Below, one piece after another: positions 26,206-33,471 of a stretch of DNA of 47,372 nt (position 1 is the stretch's first letter; the number at the start of each line of letters is the position of its first letter). This DNA is from Planctomycetaceae bacterium (GTDB taxonomy: Bacteria > Planctomycetota > Planctomycetia > Pirellulales > UBA1268): contig SXWA01000007.1 in the NCBI GenBank assembly GCA_005791575.1, forward strand, positions 1 through 47,372, written 5' to 3'. The position numbers and the translations under genes are program-made. Below the pieces are notes generated by a model. That model did no database searches and was not told where the DNA came from. It saw only the letters and a list, made by a program, of their open reading frames with translations.

Positions 26206-28092
26206 TCAGGGGAGCGGCAGCAGCGGCCGACCGATCTCGACGCCATCGACGATGAGCAGGGTGCCGTCGGCCATCTCCGGTCGGCAGACGAGCGGCCGCC
26301 GGGCGACGAGATCGGCCTCGAGCGGCAGGCTGCCGTCGACCGCGAGCCGCGGACCGGTGCGCACCGCCCGGACGGTGCGCTCGGAAAACTCCCCGCGGAA
26401 CCTGGCGAACCGTTCGCCATCGAGGCCTTCGCGCACCTCGAGGTCGAGGATCACCAGCAGCGCCCCTGGGCGACCACCCACAGCGGCGAATTCCGCCGAC
26501 AGCCGCCGGGCCCCGAAGGCCCGCCCGTCGTCCACCAGCCGCCAGCGCAGCGGTGACCGTTCCGCCCCGTCCGGCACCACGCTGCGCACCGCGAGCACGG
26601 CTCCCTCCCGCTCGATGAAGAACACCGCCGCCCCGGGCATCTCGGCACCCCCGGCCCGCGCTGCACCGTCGCACCACACCGTCGCATCGAGCGGCAGGAC
26701 GAGATGCGCCGCGAAGCTGCGCTCGTCGCCTTCGAGACGATGGACCGGATCGGCCGGATCGAGGTGCCACGCGGCCGTCACCCGGTTGCCTTCCTGGGAA
26801 CTGACGAGAAACGGCCGCCCGTGCCGCGGCTTGCGGTGGCCGTCGGCCCCCGGCGAGCGCCGCCGTCCGTAGGGGTCGCCGTGCCCGTCGATCACGAGGG
26901 TGACGTTGGTCGTCGTCGGCCCCGACCCGAGATTGACCACCAGCGACTTGTCCTCCACCCCGCGCGTCTCGCCGGCGATCCCGATGCTCGCCTGGCACCC
27001 GACATGGTTCGTCGAACGCTGCCAGGGCCGCGCTCCGCAGCGCTCGACCACCATCCGCGGCACGCGCGTGCGGACCGACAGGTCGAGCCCCGGCGGCGGC
27101 CGCCGCTGGCAGGCGGTGCGGAATACCGTCAGCACCGTGGGATCGGCACCGGGCAGCCAGCCGGCGGTGTCGGTGGCGGGCAGAGGATCGATCCACCCGG
27201 CGGCGGTGAGATGCTCGTCGAGCAACCCACGGCCGCCGAGCCAGTCGGTGTCGCGGGCATGCGGTCCGGACAGCCGCCCCGACGGCCCGTACCAGTGCGC
27301 CGCGATCGACGTCCAGACATACGCCAGCACCGCCTCGGCCTCCGCCCGCACCGTGGCGTCGCCGGCCCGGGAGGCGATCAACCCGAGGCTGTCGAGATCG
27401 ACGCCGTAGTAGGTCGGGCAGAGCGACTCGGTGATCCCGCGCTGGCGGGTGAACACCAGCCACTCGCGCCACGCCTGTTCCCCCTCGCGCCGCGCCGCCC
27501 CGTCGCCGAGCCGTCCGAGGGCGAGCAGATTCCAGATCTTCATCAGCATGATGTTGGTGTAGCCCGGCGCCACACGGTGCCTCCGGATCGCCGGCAGGGC
27601 GTCGCGGTGGAGGGCCGCGAGGCGCTCGCGCGACGCGGGGGTGAGGGCGGCTGCATGATCGAGGGCCAGCACGCTCGAAAGCTGGACGGCGAACTCGACC
27701 GCGTTCTCGTCGCTGACCGCCGCGTCCCCCAACCGCCAGCGGAAGTTGCCACAGTGGGGGCTGTCGGGATCGAGGTCCTGCATCGCCCGTGCACAGAACA
27801 GCGCATCGTCCACCGCCGCGGGATCATGGCCGGCGCCGGCCGCCTCGACCGCCACACGGAGCACCCCACGGATCCCCAGCGCCTCACTGCGGCTGCGCAC
27901 GGTCGCCGCCTGCGACTCGAGTTCCGCGGTCACCGCCGCCGTGGCAGTCGCTGGCCGGGTCACGGGTGCCGGAGGCTCGGCCGGCGCCGCGCTGACCACA
28001 CCACCGACCGCCAGCACCATCAGCAGGAGCACCGTGATGGCAGGCGGCAGCATGGGCAGGGCCATGGCGGACAGGGCCGTGCCCCACGGCAT
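26206..28092 (-). CDS. Secreted protein of unknown function, possible alpha/alpha-toroid enzyme
   Basis: The 628-residue product has a signal peptide (LPPAITVLLLMVLAVGGVVSA), an N-terminal helical half (for example YTNIMLMKIWNLLALGRLG, CPTYYGVDLDSLGLIASRAGD, LAYVWTSIAAHWYGPSGRLSGPHARDTDW) and a beta-rich C-terminal half (DKSLVVNLGS, FLVSSQEGNRVTAAWHL, AVFFIEREGAVLAVRSVV, LLVILDLEVREG). Helical barrel plus beta-sandwich resembles heparinase/alginate-lyase architecture, but I do not recognise catalytic motifs with certainty. ATG 28092 shares its A with the stop of the Fur-family gene (TGATG), so translation is coupled. The long open frame upstream is a shadow of that gene. Confidence 0.65.
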   Translation of the reverse strand: MPWGTALSAMALPMLPPAITVLLLMVLAVGGVVSAAPAEPPAPVTRPATATAAVTAELESQAATVRSRSEALGIRGVLRVAVEAAGAGHDPAAVDDALFCARAMQDLDPDSPHCGNFRWRLGDAAVSDENAVEFAVQLSSVLALDHAAALTPASRERLAALHRDALPAIRRHRVAPGYTNIMLMKIWNLLALGRLGDGAARREGEQAWREWLVFTRQRGITESLCPTYYGVDLDSLGLIASRAGDATVRAEAEAVLAYVWTSIAAHWYGPSGRLSGPHARDTDWLGGRGLLDEHLTAAGWIDPLPATDTAGWLPGADPTVLTVFRTACQRRPPPGLDLSVRTRVPRMVVERCGARPWQRSTNHVGCQASIGIAGETRGVEDKSLVVNLGSGPTTTNVTLVIDGHGDPYGRRRSPGADGHRKPRHGRPFLVSSQEGNRVTAAWHLDPADPVHRLEGDERSFAAHLVLPLDATVWCDGAARAGGAEMPGAAVFFIEREGAVLAVRSVVPDGAERSPLRWRLVDDGRAFGARRLSAEFAAVGGRPGALLVILDLEVREGLDGERFARFRGEFSERTVRAVRTGPRLAVDGSLPLEADLVARRPLVCRPEMADGTLLIVDGVEIGRPLLPLP

Positions 28093-28625
28093 CAGCCGCA
28101 ATTCCCACAGCGCCCCTTGAGGAGCACGTCGGTCACACTGTGGATCCCGGAGCCGCGCGGGTGGGCATCGGGAGCCTGCTCGTCCGCCGGTCGCGTCCGC
28201 CCCGCACGCCCCTCCGTGCCTTTTCCCTTCGGCTCCGTGCGCCGCTCGGGCACCTTGGGAGTGATGGCGACGTTCACGTCGTCGAGGCATGACACCTCGC
28301 CACATGACGTGCAGACGAAATGCGGGTGGTCGATCGCCCGTTTGCCGTCGCGACCGACACGGCGGACCTCGAATCGCCAGACATGGTCACCGAGTTCGAT
28401 CCGCGACACCAACCCGACATCGGTGAGTTCGGTGAGGTTGCGGTAGATCGTGGCCCGGTCAAAACCGGTGTCGGCCAGCGCCTGCGAGACCTCGGCATGG
28501 GTCTCGGGACCGGTCGCCACCATGAGATGCTGCAGCACCGCCAGCCGCGCCGCGGTACACCGCAACCCCAGGCCGCGGATGGCCTGCTTGAGCGAGTCGA
28601 AGGAGGGAACCGGTTCGCGGGTCAT
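28092..28625 (-). CDS. Fur-family metal-responsive transcription regulator
   Basis: A 177-residue regulator: winged helix with HAEVSQALADTGFDRATIYRNL (the AxxYRNL recognition helix), then the metal-binding half DHPHFVCTSCGEVSCLDD with one CxxC pair and a second CGNCG pair at the extreme C-terminus, forming the structural zinc site. The HPHF segment supplies regulatory-metal ligands. A charged low-complexity insert (about 35 residues, PERRTEPKGKGTEGRAGRT) separates the second cysteine pair from the domain, which is longer than in typical Fur/PerR/Zur. Which metal or stress it senses cannot be told from sequence. It is coupled to the downstream secreted gene. Confidence 0.88.
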   Translation of the reverse strand: MTREPVPSFDSLKQAIRGLGLRCTAARLAVLQHLMVATGPETHAEVSQALADTGFDRATIYRNLTELTDVGLVSRIELGDHVWRFEVRRVGRDGKRAIDHPHFVCTSCGEVSCLDDVNVAITPKVPERRTEPKGKGTEGRAGRTRPADEQAPDAHPRGSGIHSVTDVLLKGRCGNCG

Positions 28626-28695
28626 GGCAACGCGATTCTACCGATCCGCGCTCCCACATCCTTGCCCACCCTCCTCCTTGGGGGTCTGCGTGGTC

Positions 28696-29286
28696 TCATC
28701 GCGCCTCTGGCCCCACGCTGCCAGCGCCCGCCAGGACGGCGAGGATTCCCCGGCAGAACGCCGGCAGGTCGGCGGGCCGACGGCTGCTGACGTGATGCCG
28801 GTCGACGACCACGGCGGCATCCTCCCAGAGCCCGCCGGCATTGATCAGGTCGTCCTTGATGCCCGGGCTGCCCGTGACCCGCACCCCCCGGTAGACCCCG
28901 GCTGACACCGGGATCCAGCCGCCGTGGCAGATCGCGGCGATCAGTCGCCCGGCGGCATCGAAGCCATGGACGAGCTCGAGGACATGCCGGTCGCGGCGCA
29001 GCGCATCAGGCATCCATCCGCCCGGGATCACCACCCCATGGAAGTCGGCCACCTCCATGTCGGCAAGCGCCGCGTCGCTGCAACAGGGGTAGCCGTGCTT
29101 GCCCGCGTAGGTGTGGCCCGCTGCCGGTCCGGCGACGGTGACGTGTGCCCCCGCCTCCTCGAGGCGCAGCCGCGGATACCACAACTCGAGATCCTCGTAG
29201 TCGTGCCCGACGAGAACGAGGATCCGCGTGCCGGCAGGAAGAGCGGCTCCCGCATGGGAACCGACCGTGCTCACCGTGCTGATCAT
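28696..29286 (-). CDS. DJ-1/PfpI-family protein
   Basis: The 196-residue class I glutamine-amidotransferase-like protein contains ILVLVGHDYEDLELWYP, with the conserved acidic residue, GVVIPGGWMPDALR, and the nucleophile elbow AICHGGWIPVSAG with the reactive cysteine. The following GSPGIKDDLINAGG and VVDRHHVSSRRPADLPAFC are typical of the PfpI/YhbO branch, associated with general stress, deglycase or protease activities. Gene start ATG 29286 has GAGGTGG just upstream. It lies 70 bases before the Fur-family gene on the same strand, so a shared stress-related transcript is possible. Confidence 0.9.
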   Translation of the reverse strand: MISTVSTVGSHAGAALPAGTRILVLVGHDYEDLELWYPRLRLEEAGAHVTVAGPAAGHTYAGKHGYPCCSDAALADMEVADFHGVVIPGGWMPDALRRDRHVLELVHGFDAAGRLIAAICHGGWIPVSAGVYRGVRVTGSPGIKDDLINAGGLWEDAAVVVDRHHVSSRRPADLPAFCRGILAVLAGAGSVGPEAR

Positions 29287-29452
29287 TTCACCACCTCACA
29301 CGCCGGGTGTCGGGAAAGGGACGACGACTACCGTGTGCCGCGCGGCGACGCCAACGCCGGCTGCCGATCCGGACGATTCAGGAAATTGGAGTTCGGGAGA
29401 TTGGAGATTGTCGCGACGAGACATTGTCGCGGTGCGGAGGGGACGGGGCTTG

Positions 29453-29636
29453 GCAGGCTGTGGCCAAACAGCCTGCTGCACCTCATGGATGAGGTGCCGG
29501 GAGTGCAACTCCAGTGAAAAGCGAAGCTTTTCGAGTGGCCAAAGACCAAGTATGGACTTTGGCCACGGGCTGTTGGACCCGCGTGTCGGCCCCGTCCCAC
29601 ACCGCCCGCGACCACCCCCTTCCAGGAGGGGGTGGT
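29453..29636. ncRNA. Candidate structured RNA or palindromic element with six stem-loops
   Basis: Perfect stems: 29453-29461/29468-29476 (9 bp, GGCCAA loop), 29478-29486/29489-29497 (9 bp inverted repeat), 29500-29504/29508-29512, 29516-29522/29526-29532 (GAAAAGC/GCTTTTC), 29535-29544/29557-29566 (10 bp) and 29611-29620/29627-29636 (10 bp). A long-range pair AACAGCC (29467-29473) with GGCTGTT (29568-29574) would close a multibranch structure and compete with the first hairpin. Strand cannot be decided because all stems are symmetrical. It could be a non-coding RNA, a long leader or a palindromic mobile remnant. Confidence 0.5.
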
Positions 29637-29710
29637 GATTCCCTGCGGCGACGAAAACCACTGCCAAAACGGCGGTTGCGGCCACGGTTCCGACTGGCTC
29701 CGAAAGCGGC

Positions 29711-29738
29711 TTGACTCCCCCCGGTCAGCGGCTACATT
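29711..29738 (+). promoter_or_regulatory. Candidate nrdJ promoter
   Basis: TTGACT (29711-29716), 16-base spacer, TACATT (29733-29738). It is followed within 20 bases by two NrdR-like boxes. If used, the nrdJ transcript would have a leader of about 480 bases. Confidence 0.4.
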
Positions 29739-29756
29739 CACGCCCCGGCCGTGTTA

Positions 29757-29803
29757 GGACCATATGAAGTGGTCTGCCGGCTCTCTTCCACTAGATGTTG
29801 CGA
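29757..29803 (+). promoter_or_regulatory. Candidate NrdR operator pair
   Basis: Two 16-base boxes at 29757-29772 (core CCATATGAAG) and 29788-29803 (core CTAGATGTTG) match the published NrdR consensus acaCwAtATaTwGtgt at about 10 and 11 of 16 positions. Their start-to-start distance is 31 bases, the spacing expected for tandem NrdR boxes. They precede the B12-dependent ribonucleotide reductase gene, a standard NrdR target. The nrdR gene itself is not in the window. Confidence 0.42.
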
Positions 29804-30171
29804 TAGCATGCAGAAGGATCTGCGTTTCCGACGTCTGGCCGACAGCTCCGGGTTTGCTGAAAACCCCGGACTGGCCGTTCACTCCCCGGCGCCGCGCTGG
29901 GGCACGCGCTGGAGCCTCGGCCCGTGCCGCCGTGGGTGCCCGTCCTCTGGGGCGTCGCCTCATCGCGGATCTCGCTTTCACGACAGACGTTTTCCTGGGG
30001 GATGGGTTGCCGATGGATGTGGATCTCCGGGGTCGGCCCCACCCCCCACCGGTGCAGTCCCGCAGTTCGATCGGGCTGCAGTCGGCGTGGCGGCGGACTG
30101 GTGATTCGGCAGGCTGGCGTGCGGCACGACCGCCAGGGTCGGTCGCCAGGGAGTGGCCTGGGCCCTGATAC

Positions 30172-30188
30172 TATACTGAAGTATACTT
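30172..30188 (+). promoter_or_regulatory. Inverted repeat with two TATACT hexamers just upstream of nrdJ
   Basis: TATACT (30172-30177)-GA-AGTATA (30180-30185), with the overlapping perfect palindrome AAGTATACTT at 30179-30188. The hexamers resemble -10 elements; the site is 37-53 bases before the nrdJ start codon and could be a second promoter or an operator. Confidence 0.35.
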
Positions 30189-30224
30189 GTCGGTGTGGAA
30201 CCATTTGCCCGTAGGAGGATCACG

Positions 30225-33200
30225 ATGAGTGCCTTTGAATCTGCCGCCGCCGAAGCCGCTTCCACCGGCCGGGCCACCGTGCATGCCTCCGGATCGGGTC
30301 AGCCGGCAGCCACTGGCCAGCGCCCCGCGCGTCGGCCGCTGGCCGTGCCGGCCACGTTCTGCCCCACCGACGTCGTCTCGCCCTTCGACACCACTGAATG
30401 GGATCTGCGCACCGCCGCCATCAAGGGTGAGGATGGCAAGGTGCTCTTCGAGCAGACCGACTGCGAAGTGCCAACCGCCTGGAGCCAGTTGGCCACCAAC
30501 GTCGTGGTCAGCAAGTACTTCTACGGCGAGATCCACACCCCACAGCGCGAACGGTCGGTGAAGCAACTGGTGCACCGCGTGGCGCGCACGATCGCCGACT
30601 GGGGAATCGCCGACGGCTACTTCCAGTCCCCGCAGGACGGCGAGCACTTCTACCGTGATCTGGCCTGGCTCTGTGTCCATCAGCACGGCGCCTTCAACTC
30701 ACCGGTGTGGTTCAACGTCGGCCTGTTCCACCACTACGGTGTCACCGGCGCCCCGTGCAACTGGCGTTGGGATGAATCGGCTCGCGACGTCGTGCAGCCC
30801 GACAACCCCTACGAGTATCCGCAGGGGAGCGCGTGCTTCATCCAGAGCGTCCAGGACAACATGGAAGACATCATGGAACTCGCCCGCAGCGAGGCCATGC
30901 TCTTCAAGTTCGGCTCGGGAACCGGCACCGATCTCTCCACGCTGCGGAGCCAGCGCGAGAAACTGGCCGGCGGAGGCAAGCCCTCCGGCCCGCTCTCCTT
31001 CATGCGGGTCTACGATCAGGTGGCGGCGGTCGTGAAGAGCGGTGGCAAGACCAGACGAGCGGCGAAGATGCAATCGCTCAAGGTCACCCACCCCGACATC
31101 ATGGAATTCATCGAGTGCAAGGCGAAGGAGGAGAAGAAGGCGCGGATCCTCATCGAAAAGGGGGGCTACGACGCCAATTTCAACGGCGAGGCGTACAGTT
31201 CGATCCTCTTCCAGAATGCCAATCTCTCCGTCCGTCTCACCGACGATTTCATGGAGGCGGTCGATCGCGACGACACCTGGACGACCCGCTGGGTGACCGA
31301 TCCCACCAAGGCCGGTCCGCACTGGAAGGCCAAGGCACTCCTCAACCGCATGTCGGAGTGCGCCTGGCAGTGTGGCGATCCGGGAGTGCAGTACGACACG
31401 ACGATCAACCGCTGGCACACCTGCCCCAACTCCGGGCGGATCAACGCCAGCAACCCCTGCAGCGAATACATGTTCCTCGACGACACCGCCTGCAACCTGG
31501 CGAGCGTCAACCTGATGAAGTTCCGCCGCGGCGACGGCTCCTTCGACGTGGAGCGGTTCGCGGCGGCCTGCCGGGTCTTCTTCATCGCCCAGGAAATCCT
31601 CGTCGACCACGCCAGCTATCCGACGCGGCGGATTGCCCGCAACAGCCATCTCTTCCGGCCGCTCGGTCTGGGGTACTCAAACCTCGGCAGCCTGCTGATG
31701 GCCAACGGCCTCGCCTACGACAGTGCAGCCGGTCGTGGCCTCTGCGGGGCGCTGACGGCGCTGCTCCACGGTGCCGCCAACCGCACCAGTGCCGAGCTGT
31801 CGGGGGCTGTCGGGCCCTTCGAGGGATTCGCGGCCAACCGTGAGCCGATGCTCAACGTGATGCGAATGCACCGCGCCGCGGTCGACCGCATCGATCCGGC
31901 CTGCCCCGCCGAACTGCGCGACGCCGCCCGACGGGTCTGGGATCAGGTGGTCGAGCAGGGGCAGGAACACGGCTACCGCAACGCGCAGGCCACCGTGCTC
32001 GCCCCGACGGGCACGATCAGTTTCCTGATGGACTGCGACACGACCGGCATCGAGCCCGACATCGCCCTGGTGAAATACAAGCAACTCGCCGGCGGTGGCA
32101 TGCTCAAGATCGTCAACCAGACCGTGCCGCTCGCCCTGCGGACACTCGGCTACGACGACAAGGCGGTCGAGGCGATCCTCGCCTACGTCGACAAGCAGGA
32201 CACGATCGAGGGGGCGCCGGGGCTCAAGGAGCAGCACATCGCCGTCTTCGACTGCGCCTTCAAGCCGCGGCTCGGGGTGCGCAGCATCGCCTGGGAAGCG
32301 CACGTGAAGATGATGGCCGCGGCGCAGCCATTCATCTCCGGTGCGATCTCCAAGACGGTCAACATGCCCCGGGAGACGACGCCGGCCGACATCGCCGGAG
32401 CCTACATGGAAGGCTGGCGGATGGGGCTCAAGGCACTGGCCATCTACCGCGACGGATCGAAGGAAAGCCAGCCGCTGTCCACCAGCACCGAAGGTGACAA
32501 GGCGGCCGACAAGGCGGCAGCCAAGGCCACACCGCGCCGGGAGCGGCTCCCCGATACGCGGCGGAGCATCACCCACAAGTTCAACGTCGGTGGCCACGAG
32601 GGCTACATCACCGTCGGCCTCTACGACGACGGCCGGCCGGGCGAGTTGTTCATCACCATGGCCAAGGAGGGGAGCACGATCGGCGGCCTGATGGATGCCT
32701 TCGGCACGTCGGTGTCGATGAGCCTCCAGTACGGTGTGCCGCTGGAGGTCTACGTGCGGAAGTTCTCCCACACGCGCTTCGAGCCGTGGGGATACACGAA
32801 GAACCCCGACATCCCCGTGGCGAAGAGCCTCGTCGATTACCTCTTCCGCTGGCTCGGCAACGAGTTCCTCCCCGGCTACCGCGAGGCCAATCGGCCCGGC
32901 GGCGGCCATGGGCCGGGGGGCGGCGGCGAGACAGCGGCAAGCGGGGAGGACACGGAGACGGAGCGTTCGCCCGCCGCCACGATGGCGCGCGGGCTGGCCA
33001 ACGGGCAAGGAACGTCCAGGGCGACCGCGGCCAAGCCGGAGGCGGCGAAGGCCGTGCATGCCAACGGCACGGCCGCCGTCCATTCGACTGGGACGGCCGC
33101 CGTCCATTCGACTGGGACGGCCGCCGTCCATTCGACTGGGACGGCCGCCGTCCATTCGACTGGGACGGCCGCCGTCCATGCATCGGCCCGGACGGCAGGC

Positions 33201-33416
33201 CACTCCTCCGGCAATGGTGCCGCCCATGCGGCGGTCCTCGAGCGGGCGGGGGTGACGATGCGGATCGACCCGCACGCCAGCCCGGCCGATCGGCAGAGCC
33301 AGTTCGCCACGTTCCAGATCGATGCCCCCGCCTGCGACAGCTGCGGGGCGATCACGGTCCGCAACGGCAACTGCTACCTCTGCCATAATTGCGGCAACAG
33401 CATGGGTTGCTCCTGA
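30225..33416 (+). CDS. nrdJ: Vitamin B12-dependent (class II) ribonucleotide reductase
   Basis: This 1063-residue enzyme reduces ribonucleotides to deoxyribonucleotides using adenosylcobalamin. Visible landmarks: GSACFIQSVQDNME with the redox cysteine near residue 204, the active-site set NPCSEYMFLDDTACN near residue 410, NAQATVLAPTGTISFLMDCD, and the C-terminal zinc-ribbon-like CDSCGAITVRNGNCYLCHNCG at the extreme end. Between the catalytic part and the zinc ribbon is a low-complexity linker containing an 8-residue unit (TAAVHSTG) repeated four times. ATG 30225 is chosen over the in-frame GTG at 30195 because AGGAGG lies at 30213-30218, six bases upstream. A separate radical-generating subunit is not needed for this class. 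Confidence 0.95.
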   Translation: MSAFESAAAEAASTGRATVHASGSGQPAATGQRPARRPLAVPATFCPTDVVSPFDTTEWDLRTAAIKGEDGKVLFEQTDCEVPTAWSQLATNVVVSKYFYGEIHTPQRERSVKQLVHRVARTIADWGIADGYFQSPQDGEHFYRDLAWLCVHQHGAFNSPVWFNVGLFHHYGVTGAPCNWRWDESARDVVQPDNPYEYPQGSACFIQSVQDNMEDIMELARSEAMLFKFGSGTGTDLSTLRSQREKLAGGGKPSGPLSFMRVYDQVAAVVKSGGKTRRAAKMQSLKVTHPDIMEFIECKAKEEKKARILIEKGGYDANFNGEAYSSILFQNANLSVRLTDDFMEAVDRDDTWTTRWVTDPTKAGPHWKAKALLNRMSECAWQCGDPGVQYDTTINRWHTCPNSGRINASNPCSEYMFLDDTACNLASVNLMKFRRGDGSFDVERFAAACRVFFIAQEILVDHASYPTRRIARNSHLFRPLGLGYSNLGSLLMANGLAYDSAAGRGLCGALTALLHGAANRTSAELSGAVGPFEGFAANREPMLNVMRMHRAAVDRIDPACPAELRDAARRVWDQVVEQGQEHGYRNAQATVLAPTGTISFLMDCDTTGIEPDIALVKYKQLAGGGMLKIVNQTVPLALRTLGYDDKAVEAILAYVDKQDTIEGAPGLKEQHIAVFDCAFKPRLGVRSIAWEAHVKMMAAAQPFISGAISKTVNMPRETTPADIAGAYMEGWRMGLKALAIYRDGSKESQPLSTSTEGDKAADKAAAKATPRRERLPDTRRSITHKFNVGGHEGYITVGLYDDGRPGELFITMAKEGSTIGGLMDAFGTSVSMSLQYGVPLEVYVRKFSHTRFEPWGYTKNPDIPVAKSLVDYLFRWLGNEFLPGYREANRPGGGHGPGGGGETAASGEDTETERSPAATMARGLANGQGTSRATAAKPEAAKAVHANGTAAVHSTGTAAVHSTGTAAVHSTGTAAVHSTGTAAVHASARTAGHSSGNGAAHAAVLERAGVTMRIDPHASPADRQSQFATFQIDAPACDSCGAITVRNGNCYLCHNCGNSMGCS
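33069..33179. repeat. 24-bp in-frame tandem repeat inside nrdJ
   Basis: Four identical 24-base units (33069-33092, 33093-33116, 33117-33140, 33141-33164) and a 15-base partial copy. Each encodes TAAVHSTG and spans the inverted repeat GGACGGC-C-GCCGTCC at the junction. Because the unit is a multiple of three, copy number can change without breaking the frame. Confidence 0.97.
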
Positions 33417-33440
33417 TCCGGCCGGCCCGACATCACTGGC

Positions 33441-33469
33441 GGCGGGGTCCCGTGCTCCGGGATCCCGCC
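33441..33469 (+). promoter_or_regulatory. Hairpin directly before the PVC-type cytochrome start codon
   Basis: An 11-bp stem (33441-33451 with 33459-33469, one G-T pair) and seven-base loop lie between the nrdJ stop and the ATG at 33472. It may slow or end nrdJ transcription or hide the ribosome site of the following gene; there is no T-run immediately after it. Confidence 0.45.
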
Positions 33470-33471
33470 GC

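Larger units (their letters stand above)
29287..30224. other. 938-base gene-free stretch upstream of nrdJ
   Basis: No ORF here has convincing coding character. The stretch contains a dense cluster of perfect hairpins (29453-29636), a candidate promoter (29711-29738), two NrdR-like boxes 31 bases apart (29757-29803), several leader hairpins, for example TCCGGGTTT/AAACCCCGGA around 29846-29870 and TGCAGTCCCG/CGGGCTGCA around 30053-30080, and a short inverted repeat of TATACT/AGTATA at 30172-30185 close to the nrdJ start. It is the longest non-coding part of the window. Confidence 0.75.

Noticed and set aside
29296-29685. 129-codon reverse ORF through the hairpin cluster
   Set aside because: It reads straight through symmetrical hairpins, has no ribosome site and no recognisable domain; the structure explains the sequence better than coding.
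30061-30080. tRNA-like T-loop string GTTCGATC
   Set aside because: The flanking bases form a different hairpin and no acceptor, D or anticodon arms fit.
30049-30115. Possible cobalamin riboswitch before nrdJ (GGTGCAGTCC, then a GGGCTGCAG stem)
   Set aside because: The conserved B12 box (GCCAGGA..CCTGCC type) and the fixed spacing are missing, and such a switch normally represses B12-independent reductases, not the B12-dependent one.
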